Assembly (NCBI GenBank): GCA_023213395.1
Contig: CM041465.1
Location: forward strand, 120,597,741-120,661,740
From: Cycas panzhihuaensis
Taxonomy: Eukaryota; Cycadophyta
Length of the DNA: 64,000 bases
Direction of reading: 5' to 3'
Shown: one piece after another, positions 28,691 through 39,775 of the stretch
Position numbering within the stretch: position 1 is the first letter of the stretch
Layout of the letters: every line of letters starts with the position of its first letter
Position numbers and translations under genes: made by a program
The notes under the pieces: model-generated
What the model was told of the DNA's origin: nothing
What the model saw: only the letters and a program-made list of their open reading frames with translations
Databases searched by the model: none

Positions 28691-30492
28691 TACAAATAAT
28701 TGAAGCTAAAACAAAGAAATCAGAACCTGAAGTCATACTGGAAGAAACATCAGAAATTACCACATAAGAAGTTCCAACTTCTCATACAGAAACAACAGAA
28801 GGAGAAAGCTCATCTACAGATCAATTGGAAGAAAAGTCAGAAATCAAAAAAAGGGAAAAGAAATTACCAAAATGGCTCATCAGAACAATTGAAGAAGGAA
28901 AAGGAGATGTGTTTGAACACAAAACTAGAAGTCAAAAGACCAAAGCACTATTGAGCATAACAGAGCCACAACCATTCCAAGAAGCTAGATATCAATCAGA
29001 ATGGAGATCAGCAATGGACTCTGAAATGGACTCAATAGTCAAGAATCAAACATGGGAATTAGTAGATCTACCTCCAAACAAGCCCATAGTTAACTACAGA
29101 TGGGTCTACAAAATTAAAGAAGCGGCAAATGGTAAAGTAGAAAAATACAAAGCTCGTCTTGTAGCAAAAGGATATACACAAACATCATGTTTTGATTTTG
29201 AAGAAACCTTCTCTCCTGTGGCCAAAATGGATACAATAAGGACAGTCATTGCCTTAGCAGCTTTAAATAATTGAAAATTTTTCCAGCTTGATGTAAAAAG
29301 TGCTTTTTTGAATGGAGAACTTGAAGAGGAAGTGTACATGACACAACCCGAAGGATACATCAAAGAGGGTCAAGAACATTTGGTATGTAAATTAAAAAAG
29401 GCATTATATGGGTTGAAGCAAGCTCCTCGAGCTTGGTATGCAAAGCTAGATCAACACCTGTGCCAAAATGGGTTTCAAAGATTCAATTCTGACTCAAGTT
29501 CATACATAAGGAAAAGAAATGGACTACTCACAATTATTGTTGTCTATGTAGATGATATTATTCTTATAGGAAACGATGAAGAATCAATCATGAACATAAA
29601 AGAGGAACTTCAGAAAAAATTTGAAATGATAGATCTAGGTCTCTTAAATTATTAATTGGGACTGGAAGTAAATCAAGAACATAATTGTATTTCTCTATCT
29701 CAAAGGAAATACATAAAAGATTTGTTAATAAAATTTTAGATGGCAGATTGCAATCCTTGTACAACACCAATGGAAGTCAATTGTAACTTAGTAGTAGACA
29801 AGGAGGAACAAGCAGCAGACGCCACGTTGTATAAACAACTAGTTGGAAGTCTGCTATATCTCACAGCTACTAGACCGAATATATCATATTTAGTAGGGTT
29901 AATTTCCAGATATATGCAAGAACCCAAGACAAGACATTGGAAAGCAACCAGAAGAATATTGAGATACTTGCAAGGCACAAAAGAACTGAAGTTGATTTAC
30001 TCCAAAGGCTCAGCAACCTTGACAGGTTATTGTGACTCAGACTAGGCAGGAGATAAAGAACAAAGGAAATCCCTAAGTGGATATTGTTTTTTTCTGGGGG
30101 ATGCAACAATCTCCTGGTGTAGCAAGAAACAATATATAGTTGCAGTTTCATCAACTGGAGCTGAATACAAGGTTGTTGTAGCAACAATTTGTGAAGCAAT
30201 TTGGCTACGACAACTTCTACCTGAAATAGAACAACAACAAAGTCAAGCAATAATTCTTTATTGTGACAATCAAAGTGCCATCAAGCTAACCAAGAACCCA
30301 ATTTTGCACACCAAAACAAAGCATATAGAAGTGCATTATCACTTCATATGAGAAAAAGTTCACAACAAAGAAATTGAGCTGGAATATTGCCCCACTGCAG
30401 AACAAATAGCAGATCTAATGACAAAACCTCTCGGAAAAGATAGACTTCAATTTTTAAGAGATAAAATAGGATTGAAAGAGATAAAACATTAA
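28691..30492 (+). pseudogene. Copia-H reverse transcriptase and RNase H
   Basis: Linker rich in Glu and Lys, then RT in 28825-29274 (EWRSAMDSEMDSIVKNQTWE, NYRWVYKIKEAANGKVEKYK) to a TGA at 29272 where Trp is expected. 29308-29655 holds [40 protein letters not shown] and the polymerase motif YVDDI, ending at a TAA at 29653. The RNase H part (29740-30045) has CTTPMEVNCNLV and TATRPNISYLVGLISRYM. After a TAG at 30043 it continues KSLSGYCFFLGDATISW, YCDNQSAIKLTKNPILHTKT and MTKPLGKDRLQFL, ending at a TAA at 30490. About five point stops; few frameshifts. Confidence 0.88.
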
Positions 30493-30499
30493 GAGAGGG

Positions 30500-30723
30500 T
30501 GTTAGGATATAATGTTTTATCTTAAGGTAATAAGACGGTAATGTGCACACCCTCATTAAAGTAACTGACATCAGATACTGTGACACATGTCATCACAAGA
30601 AAAGTCAGTTACTTATCATATTGTAACGGTCATAGATCCAATGTATATTTATAGAGACATAGTCTCCAAATGAAAAGCAAGTTCTTCTGCATTTCTACAA
30701 GTACATTCTGTCTGGTTTTAACA
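30500..30723 (+). repeat. Copia-H 3' LTR
   Basis: 224 bp, TGTTAGGATATAATG...GTTTTAACA. The preceding AAGAGAGGG is a short purine tract. The first 20 bases resemble the Copia-I LTR start (TGTTAGAATATAATG), supporting a common family. No 5' partner remains. Confidence 0.75.
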
Positions 30724-31690
30724 GTAGTATCTTGATTGCCATACCAAATTCATTTTCAACTTCAGCTTTGAATTCTTTGAATTTGTCAAAGGCTTCAAAC
30801 TTGTTCTTCAGAAAGTAGACCGAAACTTTTCGAGAATGATCATCGATAAAAGTGATAAAGTACAAACTACCATTGAGTGAAGGCTTAGACATAGGTCCAC
30901 ACATATTTGAGTGAACTAAGCCCAATGGTTCAATTGAACGCCAAACTTGCTTGGATTGAAGTGGTTCCCTATGTTGCTTACCAACTATGCAAGGTTCACA
31001 AAAACATTTATTCTGTTTGATTTTGGGCAGCCTATGTATCATTTGCAGTTTAAACATGAGATTGAGACTTTGCATATTTAGATAACCAAGGCGTTGATGC
31101 CATAATTGATCCTTGGTACATTCTCAAGTAGGTTGCTTCTTACTATGAGAACATTCACCTTACATTTCAATAGGCGGGTCATTTGTAACAATCTACTTTC
31201 CTTTATCTACATGAATAGACTGCACAATGGCGTTTGAGATTAGATTTTGTGCAGAGGAAAGTGGCACACCATCAAGCTTGTAAAGACCACTATGCTCATT
31301 TCTTGTGGCAACTACTTATCTAAATGAGTGGTCTGAAATAATGTAGGTTCCCTAGATGAAAAGTACATCAAAGTTTTGCTTATCAATCTAATTAACAGAG
31401 AGCAGGTTTTGTTTCATACCAGGTATGTATAGGACATTGCTAATGTGATGACCAATGTTTGAATTTTTCAAGGCTATGGGAGCTTTCCCAGTCTTGGCCA
31501 CATTATATGTGATATCATCACCAAACATGACTGTATAAGTTTGAATAGTTTTGGTGTCTTTCAAAAGTTCTTCAGTGCCTGTTATATGACGAGTGGCATT
31601 GGGATCTATCAACCAAGAGTTGTTTGAATGATGAGAGGAGAGAGCAATAAAGAACAAGTTCTGAGTGTTGGCTTGGGTATTGGCCACATG
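30724..31690 (-). pseudogene. Copia-G protease and integrase N-terminal half
   Basis: Minus strand. The protease frame (31687-31388) reads SWLIDPNATRHITGTEEL, where the catalytic D-S-G has become D-P-N, and then SNVLYIPGMKQNLLSVN. The pre-integrase and zinc domain (31075 downward) gives CFCEPCIVGKQHREPL, GLVHSNMCGPMSKPSLNGSL (Asn in place of the first catalytic Asp) and FKAEVENEFGMAIKIL. There Copia-H cuts it; the DNGGEY part lies beyond Copia-H near 27955. Confidence 0.85.
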
Positions 31691-32590
31691 GCCTTCTTGT
31701 TGTAAATTCCTGTTGTTGCCTTGAGGCTAGTTCTTGGGTTGATTTTGGTTTCTGTGTTATTTGTTTCCCTGACCACGACCTCTATTTTGTTGTAGATTTT
31801 GGCCTCCTTGTTATCCAAAATTGTTTCGTAAAGGTTGTAGACTAGATTGTTTTCTTCTGTATTGATTGATAACATGTCCAAATTTGCCACAGTACAGGTG
31901 AGTAACATTTTGTTTTCTCTATTGGTATCTGGTATGCTGTGGTTGTTGGTTCAAATTCATAGAACCAAACTGCTAGGCAAGTGGTTACCATTGAGACTGA
32001 TTCCTCCCTCGATTTCTAGTTGTGAATGTGGAAGTAGTGTTAGAAGAAGATGTTGTTTCTTGACAGTTCACGATACTTTCTTCTTTCAGTAGTAGTCCTT
32101 CTAGGGCATTGAAATCGATGGTAGAAAAGTCATTGGATAATCAAGAAATAAAACTGTTGTACATGGAAGAAAGGACATTTACAACACTAGAAACAAGGTC
32201 ATGGTTGGAAGGAGGAGCTCCAAAAGTGATAAGTTGATTTCTAATGACCTTAACTTCAGTCATATGAGAGGGAATGGAGCTAACAAAGGATATGGCATAT
32301 AAGTGTGCTTTTAACACAATGGCTCTGGAGTCATCGTTCCATTGATAAAGGGAACGTATAATGTTCCAAGCTTCATGAGAAGTGTCTGCTGTCTCAATGT
32401 TTTGGTCCACATTGTCCTCCATAGCTAAGTGAAGGAAGAATAGAGCTATATTATCTTTAGCTTTAAAGACAACAAGAGCAACAAGGTTTGGAGGGATCTT
32501 GATGTTGGGGTTGGTTGGGTCATGTGTGGGAGCAGGTTTGGCTATGTCTCCAGATACATAAGGCCAAAGGAAGCTCTCGGTTACTATTCT
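31691..32590 (-). pseudogene. Copia-G gag remnant
   Basis: Minus strand. A degenerate zinc knuckle (YCGKFGHVIN... near 31850-31890) has lost flanking Cys residues. Upstream, 32422-32141 is open with MEDNVDQNIETADTSHEAWN, SLYQWNDDSRAIVLKA and NQLITFGAPPSNHDLVS, the copia gag core. The sequence reads back to WPYVSGDIAKPAPTHDPTNP near 32570 and stops abruptly at about 32590. The N-terminal 30-40 residues found in relatives are missing. Confidence 0.82.
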
Positions 32591-33845
32591 ATCTAGTGGA
32601 ACCTATTCACCGATGGCAATTCAAGGACTCTATATATGTCGATATGTGAGCATGTTAAGCTCGATATACCTTGGTACGTGAGCATAGAAGGCTCGACTGC
32701 CCCCCTGACACTATGTATCCACCTATGCTAGATTTATGCCAAATGGTAGATTTAGTGAAGGACTAAAACCAAGGCACTTACCCTTTCCGAGTCTGACCTG
32801 ATCTCTGAACACCAAAGGAAGGGTTTACACCTCAATCCATTACTTAATACACCTTATAGCGAGTTATCTTTGGCTTGCTTGTCTAGGTGAATGCAACTCA
32901 CGTGTGCGAGAGTGATTACTTCAGGGGTCCTAACCGTTTTTGTTGCAGGATTGGTAGTTTATGCAATTTAATTCAGAAATTATTTTATTTAATGTTTCAA
33001 GTTCAATTTTTATATTTTTAAAGCGGTCTTAGGAATGTGAATTTTTAATGATTTTAAAATAGGAGATTTGATTAAAAGAGAAACAAATAAATAATGAAAG
33101 TACAAAAAAAGGGTTTAGAGTGCTTAGTAAAGAAGGGACCATTGCTAAAAGGTGGAAAAATAGTCCTTCCCCGAACAAGAAAAGCACCTACAACAACAAA
33201 GCACCACACACTGTTAGTTAAACATGAGTGAAGTGTTTTTCTATTGTGAAACCGTAACAAAATAGAAGGATTGGCTTCAATTTTAAATATCTAATAAACA
33301 ATGGCTTAAAAAATACACAAAATGTGGCTCCAAATAATGGCGTCTAAATTACGATTCCAACGGTTTAAACGGAATCGAATTCTGATATCTGTATCAAAAG
33401 TTATGACCCTTTTAAGGAGGGTTTATTTCTAGGGTTTTTGAACTGCAACAATACCCTTTGATAAAATGGAAATAATCTTTTACTCAAACCTCTGATGTAA
33501 GACCACTTCCATTCGAAAGTAGACAAAAACCACACACATAGTAAAAAAAAAATTTGAGGTTATTTGGATATTTGTAACTAAAGTTACGACCATTTAACAT
33601 TGAGGTAGCAAATTTGCCTTTAAAATTGGTGATGAAAAGTAGACAAAAATTAAATCTGCTGCAGTCTTTTCTTTATTGCCCTAAAATCTATAGTGTGACC
33701 ACTCAAAATATTTATGACGAGTCATTTTGTCTCAAATTTATCATTGCTTCTTGGAAATTTTAATGTTTATACTCTAATATACCCCTTCAAACCCTGCTAC
33801 CTACTTGCAAGATGAGTGTTTGTTAGAGAAAGCAAGAGAAACAAT
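32591..33845. other. Copia-G leader region with unassigned sequence
   Basis: About 1.25 kb with no supportable gene. 32591-32950 replaces the expected gag N-terminus and has no match elsewhere in the window. It holds two related phrases, GTGAGCATGTTAAGCTCGA and GTGAGCATAGAAGGCTCGA (32646 and 32682). 33000-33845 is AT-rich and could be the original leader. Confidence 0.4.
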
Positions 33846-33857
33846 GCTCTAATACCA
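33846..33857 (-). promoter_or_regulatory. Copia-G primer-binding site
   Basis: On the minus strand TGGTATTAGAGC, two bases inside the 5' LTR. One C-to-T change from the Met-tRNA consensus. Confidence 0.8.
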
Positions 33858-33859
33858 AA

Positions 33860-34326
33860 TGACATAGTTAGAATTAATCTAATACCTAGAAAACACACAT
33901 CAAGATCTTTATTCTCTATATCCAACATAAACTCATCAAATATATCATGAATACATTCAAATAAACACAATATGTGAAGAAGGATTAGAAATTGGCTCTA
34001 ATCCAAAATAATAAACAGATCAAATTAGTTGATGACTGATATAAAAGTTTGACAAAGTTTTGGCTCTCACCAAATATGCAACCTCATTCTCTTTCTGAGA
34101 ACTAGATGAGTGTAGACATGGCCTTAATTTATAGAGGGCTTGATGTCTATCGCATTACAATATGGTGAGTGTGGATTGGACCTCATATTACATACATCTC
34201 ATTGGATACTTATGAGGCTAAAGTGGGGTGATGACCTTCAACTAGGAAGTACAACATTAAGTCATAACTTAAGTTACAATTACACTTTTATACAAGAGTA
34301 CATGAAAGAGTCATTATATTTTAACA
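33860..34326 (-). repeat. Copia-G 5' LTR
   Basis: 467 bp. In element sense it starts TGTTAAAATATAATGA and ends TAACTATGTCA. Pairs with 26333-26828. Confidence 0.88.
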
Positions 34327-34859
34327 ATTATACCCTTTTTCAAACAATGGATTTTTAAAAGGTGTTTATTCAGATGGATCACTTTTAGAATACCTGGTAT
34401 TTGCACTGTCAATGGAGTTGTAATTAGAAATGATTGTTCAAATTCCTTATTTGGCAAAGCTTCAAACAATTGTCTTGTTAACTGATTTTCCCAATATGCT
34501 GAGGGACCTTCCTCCACCTTATTCTTGTGATCACTCAGGCGCTTCGGAGTAGAGTCCACATTTAGTTTTTCTTCCTTTCTTAGGGTATCTGTTTCTTCCT
34601 CCGTAGTATCCTCTTTAGAATCTTCTCCTTCCTCTTCTAGGGCTTCTTCTTCTTCTTCCATCGTAACCTTTTCTTCTTCTTCTATGTTCTTTTCTTTTTC
34701 TTCTTGTCCTAGGATATCTACTTTTACTATTGCAGGCGTTATCACCATCGGGTTTCCATGGCCTTTATCCCCTATTTCTTGTGGTGTCTTTGCCCCACTT
34801 GCCTTAGAACCTTCCACAGATTGTCTTTTATTTTGGTCATTTTTCTTGATACTCAACAT
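34327..34859 (-). pseudogene. Reverse Gypsy-2 gag N-terminal part
   Basis: A minus-strand frame, open for 181 codons if the first residues of the LTR are included. It starts MLSIKKNDQNKRQSVEGSKA and has a strongly acidic block (EEEEKVTMEEEEEALEEEGE), followed by EGPSAYWENQLTRQLFEALP, which matches the forward Gypsy-2 gag (EGPSTYWENKLTRQFFENSL, about 12391-12450). The acidic block may be an N-terminal feature of this gypsy family, since both reverse copies have it. The capsid core continues across Copia-G into 26250-26332. Confidence 0.75.
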
Positions 34860-35125
34860 CCTTGCCCTTCTAAGTTTCTTCTCATTTGTCCATTTTATAG
34901 CGCCCTTTGTTTGCTTGATTTCATTATCCCCTTAGGTTATGTTCTTTTTGGTTGTTGTTCTACCTTCAAATGCCATTTACGTGGCATTGGAAGGTCCCAT
35001 GGATGCCATGGCTTAGTTAAAGCTTACCATCACTCCGATAGCCAAGGTGACTTGATCTTTGTGTATTAGAGAACTCCGACTTCTCTCCTTTTCCTCCCAC
35101 TAGTGGACTTAAACAATGGAACCAA
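34860..35125 (-). other. Reverse Gypsy-2 leader
   Basis: Corresponds to 11849-12120 on the other strand (shared AAGGTCCC/GGGACCTT, CCTTAGG/CCTAAGG blocks). It begins, in element sense, with TTGGTTCCATTG, the putative primer-binding site. Confidence 0.65.
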
Positions 35126-36212
35126 TGTTGACTTCCCTTCTGCTCTTTAGAAGGGCACTTGTCAAAGGGCCATTTTCCGGTAGTCTAGACTAGGGTTTGT
35201 TGTCAACACATGGGTTGATTATACACAATATGCCATATAAGTCCACAATATAGCATTAATCACAACATCGTCATAGTATTATCAATCATCACATCATCGT
35301 AAATCAATCACACATGACACATGAGACATTCTCCACGTAATTCGATTATTTTATTAAGCAATATCGTTGGTTACATCAATTCCACATGATCACATGGCTT
35401 TTTTCTTGTTCTAACACCATCCACATTACAATACACTTGGTATTCATACTAGAAAACATGCCATTGGGGTGAATAATTCAAGTCTCACACCCAAAATGGT
35501 GAGAAATGAGCTATAAATACCCTTTGCGTTCCTTTTGAGGAATGGTTGTAACCAATAGTCACAACCGTCCTTTTTACATAAACGCACACCTCTTGTTAAT
35601 TAATCAGCTGGTTAATTATTGATTACATTCAATCAAAACAATCTATTCTTGTGTCTATACTCTCCTAGCTTTGCTCGGTTTGCGTTTTGCTCATTCCAAT
35701 TCGTGTGTCCCTCGCACGTTCCAAATCTAGCTTTGTTTGTTGTGTGTCCCTATTTTGGAATGCATCCTACTGTGCATTCCTTAGGAGGATATCTTTGTTG
35801 TTTCTGCTAGAAATCCATGCATTTCATTGTCTCGATGCTTGTTGGGCTTCTAACCTGCTTTGACAATGTCTTATTACATGCCAAATGCCATTTGTTCCCT
35901 TAGTTGAACGCACATGTGTCAGAATTGACCGCAATAGATTGATACCCTGTTTTCTCCTCCAAAGAAAAAGAAGCCCTCAAGTGTTCAAGACAAAGCATCG
36001 TGTGCTAGATTCCAATGAAATTACAACTAGCAATCCCCACAAAATCATGCATTTTGGACATCGAACGGACATAACACATACAATAATGCACAGCAATAAT
36101 ACGTTCTAGCAAGGAACAAATTCGGGTTTTTGTTATCCCATGCTTAATTTCCTTGCATTTTCACTTTGTTCTCTATTAGATTTAATTGCCATCTTCGATT
36201 AATTCCACCACA
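35126..36212 (-). repeat. Reverse Gypsy-2 LTR (upper edge uncertain)
   Basis: Its low end is exact (TGTTG at 35126, i.e. CAACA in element sense). It shares TTGCTTAATAAAATAATC and other blocks with 11600-11848. The upper boundary is a guess from CCACCACA at 36205-36212, resembling the complement of TGTTGGGG. This would make it about 1.09 kb, longer than its relatives. Confidence 0.55.
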
Positions 36213-37394
36213 AAGGTAGTATGAAAGCTGTGAGTGTCCAAAAGACATTTGCTGAAGTTGACGGCTGAATTAGAAGGGATGTTGGCCATATTCCAAAGCA
36301 AAGTGAAATAGGGGATATTTTATCCATATGCCACCACTATATTGGGATTTAGAGTTGATGGATCAGATTTTGGTACCCCTGAAGAAGGACATGGGGTATG
36401 TACAATTGGATGCAGAAATTGTCTATGCAGTTATAGGACTTTCCAAGGAAGAGGACATGCCAATAGTGACTAAGAGGTCAGAAGTAGACTGGGAAGTTTG
36501 GGTTTAGGAGTTGTGATGAGAAAATACTCAGATTTATTTCAGAGTCATACAAATTGCATATATTAAGGATGACCGATTTATGGGTGGCTAAAATCATAGT
36601 CACCAAATTCTTATCCAAGCAAAAACACACCTATATCCTTGGGGCAATGATGCCTATACTATCATAAATTTGAGATGGTGTATGGCTCAATTAGAGAGAG
36701 TTTCTAGTCACTAACATGAGGTAACGGATTGTGGAGATCCAAACTCATATTTTTCAACATCCATCATTTCTATTGGCAATATTACTTCATTAGTGTTTAG
36801 ATGCCCAACCTCCACAAATGCCTATTCGAAAAGGCAAACGAACAACAAGACAATGGATAAATATATTTCCAAACACTATTCAAGATGCAAAAATAAAAAA
36901 GAAAAGTAAAGAAGGAAATGATGAAAATTGTAGAGTGGATTTGACAAAAACCAAGCAACCCCATTCCACTTCAATCAAAACAAGTGGTGAAAAAAAAGTG
37001 TTAAGCGAGGACAAGTGGAGGTCGAAGAGATGGGAGATGGAGCCATCATTCCTCATCGTTCCAAAGTTGAGAGAGGGGTCCTTTTAGTGACAAAATCCCT
37101 TGGAGGGCTAGGGTAAACAAATCATTTAGTTGGTAGACGAAATGGAGAAGGGTTATAAGGTAGAGATTGTTGCTCTACAAGAGAAACTTAAGGAGAAGGA
37201 TGCAATAATCGCTACATTGACTCAAATTAATGAAGATTTGCTTAAAACCACTGAGATTGTAAATGATCTTAGACTGCAGGGACAATTCTAATTCAGGGAA
37301 GGAGGAAGAAGACAATACAAAAATTTTGAAATATTTAGACTTATTCTTTTTGTGAGCAAGGATGCCCAACCGCTTTTTGTTGACCTGAGATAGA
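36213..37394 (+). pseudogene. Unknown extra ORF remnant upstream of a Gypsy-2 3' LTR
   Basis: Broken plus-strand coding with no RT, integrase or gag signature. Readable parts are KKDMGYVQLDAEIVYAVIGL with LSKEEDMPIVTKRSEVDWEV (36385-36506), a basic open frame at 36818-37087 (MPIRKGKRTTRQWINIFPNT, later many Lys), and a coiled-coil-like stretch at about 37141-37285 (LQEKLKEKDAIIATLTQINE then DLLKTTEIVNDLRLQ). The place, between lost pol and the 3' LTR, is where several plant gypsy lineages carry an additional ORF. I do not recognise the protein. Confidence 0.45.
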
Positions 37395-38018
37395 TGTTGG
37401 GGTCAAATTTGGCACTTGTGCATTTAGACTATGGAGTAGTAGGCAATTGGCATCTAACAAAGCATCGCCAGTGTAGGAAATTAGCTCAATAGACATTTGG
37501 GCAAAGGAACACATGGAAAAATCGCAGAAATTGGTAGAAATGACCTTTCGAGGAACGCATGACAGGGTGCATTTGGAAACAAAAACACACAATAGACAAT
37601 GCCATAATTGGAACACATAAGAAATGAATAGGATGAAATAGACAGAACACAGGCTAACATCAAACAGAAATGTATGGACGTACAAACAAGTGATTGGGCC
37701 AAAGATAACTAAGTGTAATCATTAATTGGTTAGTAGGTTAATTACCAAAGGGTGTGTGTTATGAAAAAGGGATAGTTGTGACTATTGGTCATAACAATTC
37801 CCCAAAAGGCATGCATGAGGTATTTAACGGTTATTTCTCTATTGGTCACAACTGTTTCCAAAAAAGCATGCATGAGGTATTTAAGGGTTATTTCTGATCA
37901 TTCCAAATGTGAAAGCCAAGTTATTCTATTCTCTATCATGTTTTTTGGTATGGGAGCCAAGTGTACAATATTATTAATATTATTGTAGTGAAGAAGAGCC
38001 ATATGATGATGTGGAAAT
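37395..38018 (+). repeat. Gypsy-2k 3' LTR, left part
   Basis: Starts TGTTGGGGTCAAATTTGGCAC, like 11006. It contains a diverged short tandem repeat (units about 37784-37833 and 37838-37890, each with GCATGCATGAGGTATTTAA). Interrupted at 38018 by Copia-B. The last five bases GAAAT are one copy of its target duplication. Confidence 0.75.
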
Positions 38019-38586
38019 TGAAAGACTCAATGGAGACAACACAGGAACCAAAATCTATTGAGAAGTCGATGATGACATCGTAATGTGAAGGACAAAGACT
38101 TAGATTAATGAAAATGATGTAGTACAAATATGAAAGATGATAGGGAGGAGTATTGAACCTCAACTCAACCTATCTCACACACAAACATGAAGGAGAATTC
38201 CTCTCAATACTTCATCTACAAGACACACTTACAACAGCATAATTCTAACACAAGATACTACATACCAAAACATAAGAATAGGGCTCCTTATAAAGGAGAA
38301 TGGATGATCAGGATCTCAACACATGTCACTGATCAAGACTAGGAGCCTAATCTGATTAGGACTCGACTATCTCCAAGGATAAGGTAAGAGCCCACAAACG
38401 TTGACTTCTCACAAGAGACAAGGCCCACAAACGTTGACTTCTCATAAGTACATGTGAGGAAAGTCACTACAGGACAAAAGACAATTTTATAATGCAACAA
38501 ATGACACTTTAGGATTAAGGGCCTAAAGTGACAAAAATATAAATACACAAGGTCAAGACTTAATGCTAAGAATGAAGGTTCTAACA
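38019..38586 (-). repeat. Copia-B 3' LTR
   Basis: 568 bp; in element sense TGTTAGAACC...GAGTCTTTCA. Contains a direct repeat CCCACAAACGTTGACTTCTC (38392 and 38426) and a TATA-like CCTTATAAAGG at 38290-38300. Confidence 0.95.
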
Positions 38587-38600
38587 CCCCCCCTGAATGG
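38587..38600 (-). promoter_or_regulatory. Copia-B polypurine tract
   Basis: Plus strand CCCCCCCTGAATGG, so the element has CCATTCAGGGGGGG right before its 3' LTR. Confidence 0.85.
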
Positions 38601-39775
38601 ATACAGCATTAAGTCGAATGCCGAGGCTGCTTCTGAAATGCTCGAACTTCTCTTTCCCAAGTGGCTTGGTGAAGATGTCGGCTACTTGATGATCGGTCGG
38701 CTTGTAGACAAGGTCGATCTCACCTTGCTATACATGCTCTCTGATGAAATGGTGATGAACCTCAATATGCTTGGTGCGAGTGTGAAATACCAGATTCTTG
38801 GCAATCTTGATAACACTCTGATTGTCACAATACAACGATGTTGGGAGTGTTTGCTCAAGTCCAAGCTCTTTAAGAATTCGTCTGAGCCAAATAACCTCAC
38901 ATCTTTGCCACAATGACTTTGTATTCCTTGATGGAGGAAAGCGTAACATTTGGTTGTTGTTTGCATTCATCGACAATTTTGTACCTGTCTCCATGGGCGT
39001 TGGTGAAGGTTTGCAGTCTTCCATTCTGAAACACTGCAAAATGTTCCATGTGTACTTGGCTTGAGAAATGAAGATGTGACCTGGCTGCTGCCACACTTCC
39101 ATGCCAAGAAAATAATGAAGAAGTCCGAGATTTGTCATCTCAAAGCTTCTTTTCAAGTCCCTTTGGAGACGCTCAATCAGATTTACATCATTGCCTGTGA
39201 TAATTAAGTCATCAACATAAAGAACAACAATTGTGATGTGCTGGTTTTGAACCTTGATATACAAGTTCAAATCTGAAGTGGATCGATGAAAATTGTGCTG
39301 CAAAAAGTAGTCATCGATCTTTGAGTACCAAGCACGTGGCGCCTGTTTGAGACCGTACAAGGCCTTCTTAAGGCGACAGACAAGATGTTCATTGCCGACT
39401 GAAATACATCCAGGAGGTTGTTCCACATAGACCTCCTTAGTCAAATCGCCGTTGAGAAAGACGCTTTTGACATCCATTTGATATAATGGCCATTTGCATC
39501 GGGCAGCTAAGGCCGTAACAATCCTGATGGTATTCATATTGGCTACTGGTGCAAAAGTCTCTGTGTAGTCAATGCCTTCTTGCTGTTTGAAGCCTTTAGC
39601 AACAAGGCGAGCCTTATGTCGCTCAATAGTACCATCAGACTTATACTTGAGTTTATAGATCCACTTACAACTGATGGCTTGTTTGCCATGTGGTAACTCA
39701 ACTAAGTCCCATGTGTCATTCTGGTAAATGGAGTGGATCTCATCATCCATGGCAGCCTGCCACTTTTAAATGTAC
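38601..39775 (-). pseudogene. Copia-B reverse transcriptase and RNase H, RNase H with internal deletion
   Basis: Minus strand, 340-codon frame 39750-38728. [62 protein letters not shown], polymerase motif YVDDL (about 39206-39220, both Asp present) and LLHYFLGMEVWQQPGHIFIS. After TPMETGTKLSMNANNNQM it jumps towards the last third of RNase H (EVIWLRRILKELGLEQTLPT, YCDNQSVIKIAKNLVFHTRT, HIEVHHHFIREHV). The middle, with the TRPDI and DADW segments, is missing (some 130 residues). A short out-of-phase piece near 38950 keeps NVTLSSIKEYK. The end to about 38620 (LGKEKFEHFRS-like) is out of frame. Confidence 0.9.

Larger units (their letters stand above)
27965..30723 (+). mobile_element. Copia-H: 5'-truncated copia nested in Copia-G integrase
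   Basis: Plus-strand copia from the integrase core to a complete short 3' LTR. The left edge lies at 27965 (within 2-3 bases), where the reading changes from Copia-G (minus) to [14 protein letters not shown]-type integrase (plus). No gag, protease or 5' LTR is present, so the left part was deleted. The right edge follows TTTTAACA. Its protein sequence is closest to Copia-I in this window. Confidence 0.82.
26333..34326 (-). mobile_element. Copia-G: old Ty1/copia element with internal deletion and a nested copia
   Basis: LTRs 26333-26828 (3' LTR in element sense) and 33860-34326 (5' LTR). The flanking pentamers are ACTAT (26328-26332) and ATTAT (34327-34331), a target duplication with one change. 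The target is confirmed by the uninterrupted relative at 2604-2640 (CCCCACTATTCCC). Interior on the minus strand: gag, protease, integrase, linker, then the start of RT fused to the end of RNase H, so most of RT is deleted. Copia-H lies in its integrase. A primer site (TGGTATTAGAGC, minus; plus 33846-33857) has one change from the Met-tRNA consensus. Confidence 0.85.
26250..36212 (-). mobile_element. Reverse Gypsy-2 copy (gag, leader, LTR) split by Copia-G
   Basis: Gag end at 26250-26332, then Copia-G, then gag start, leader and LTR at 34327-36212, all on the minus strand. The rejoined edge of the Copia-G site matches the uninterrupted Gypsy-2 gag at 2540-2700. The element lacks everything downstream of gag. 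Confidence 0.65.

Noticed and set aside
37784-37890. Possible CRISPR-like or satellite repeat
   Set aside because: Only two diverged units of about 50 bp inside a gypsy LTR.
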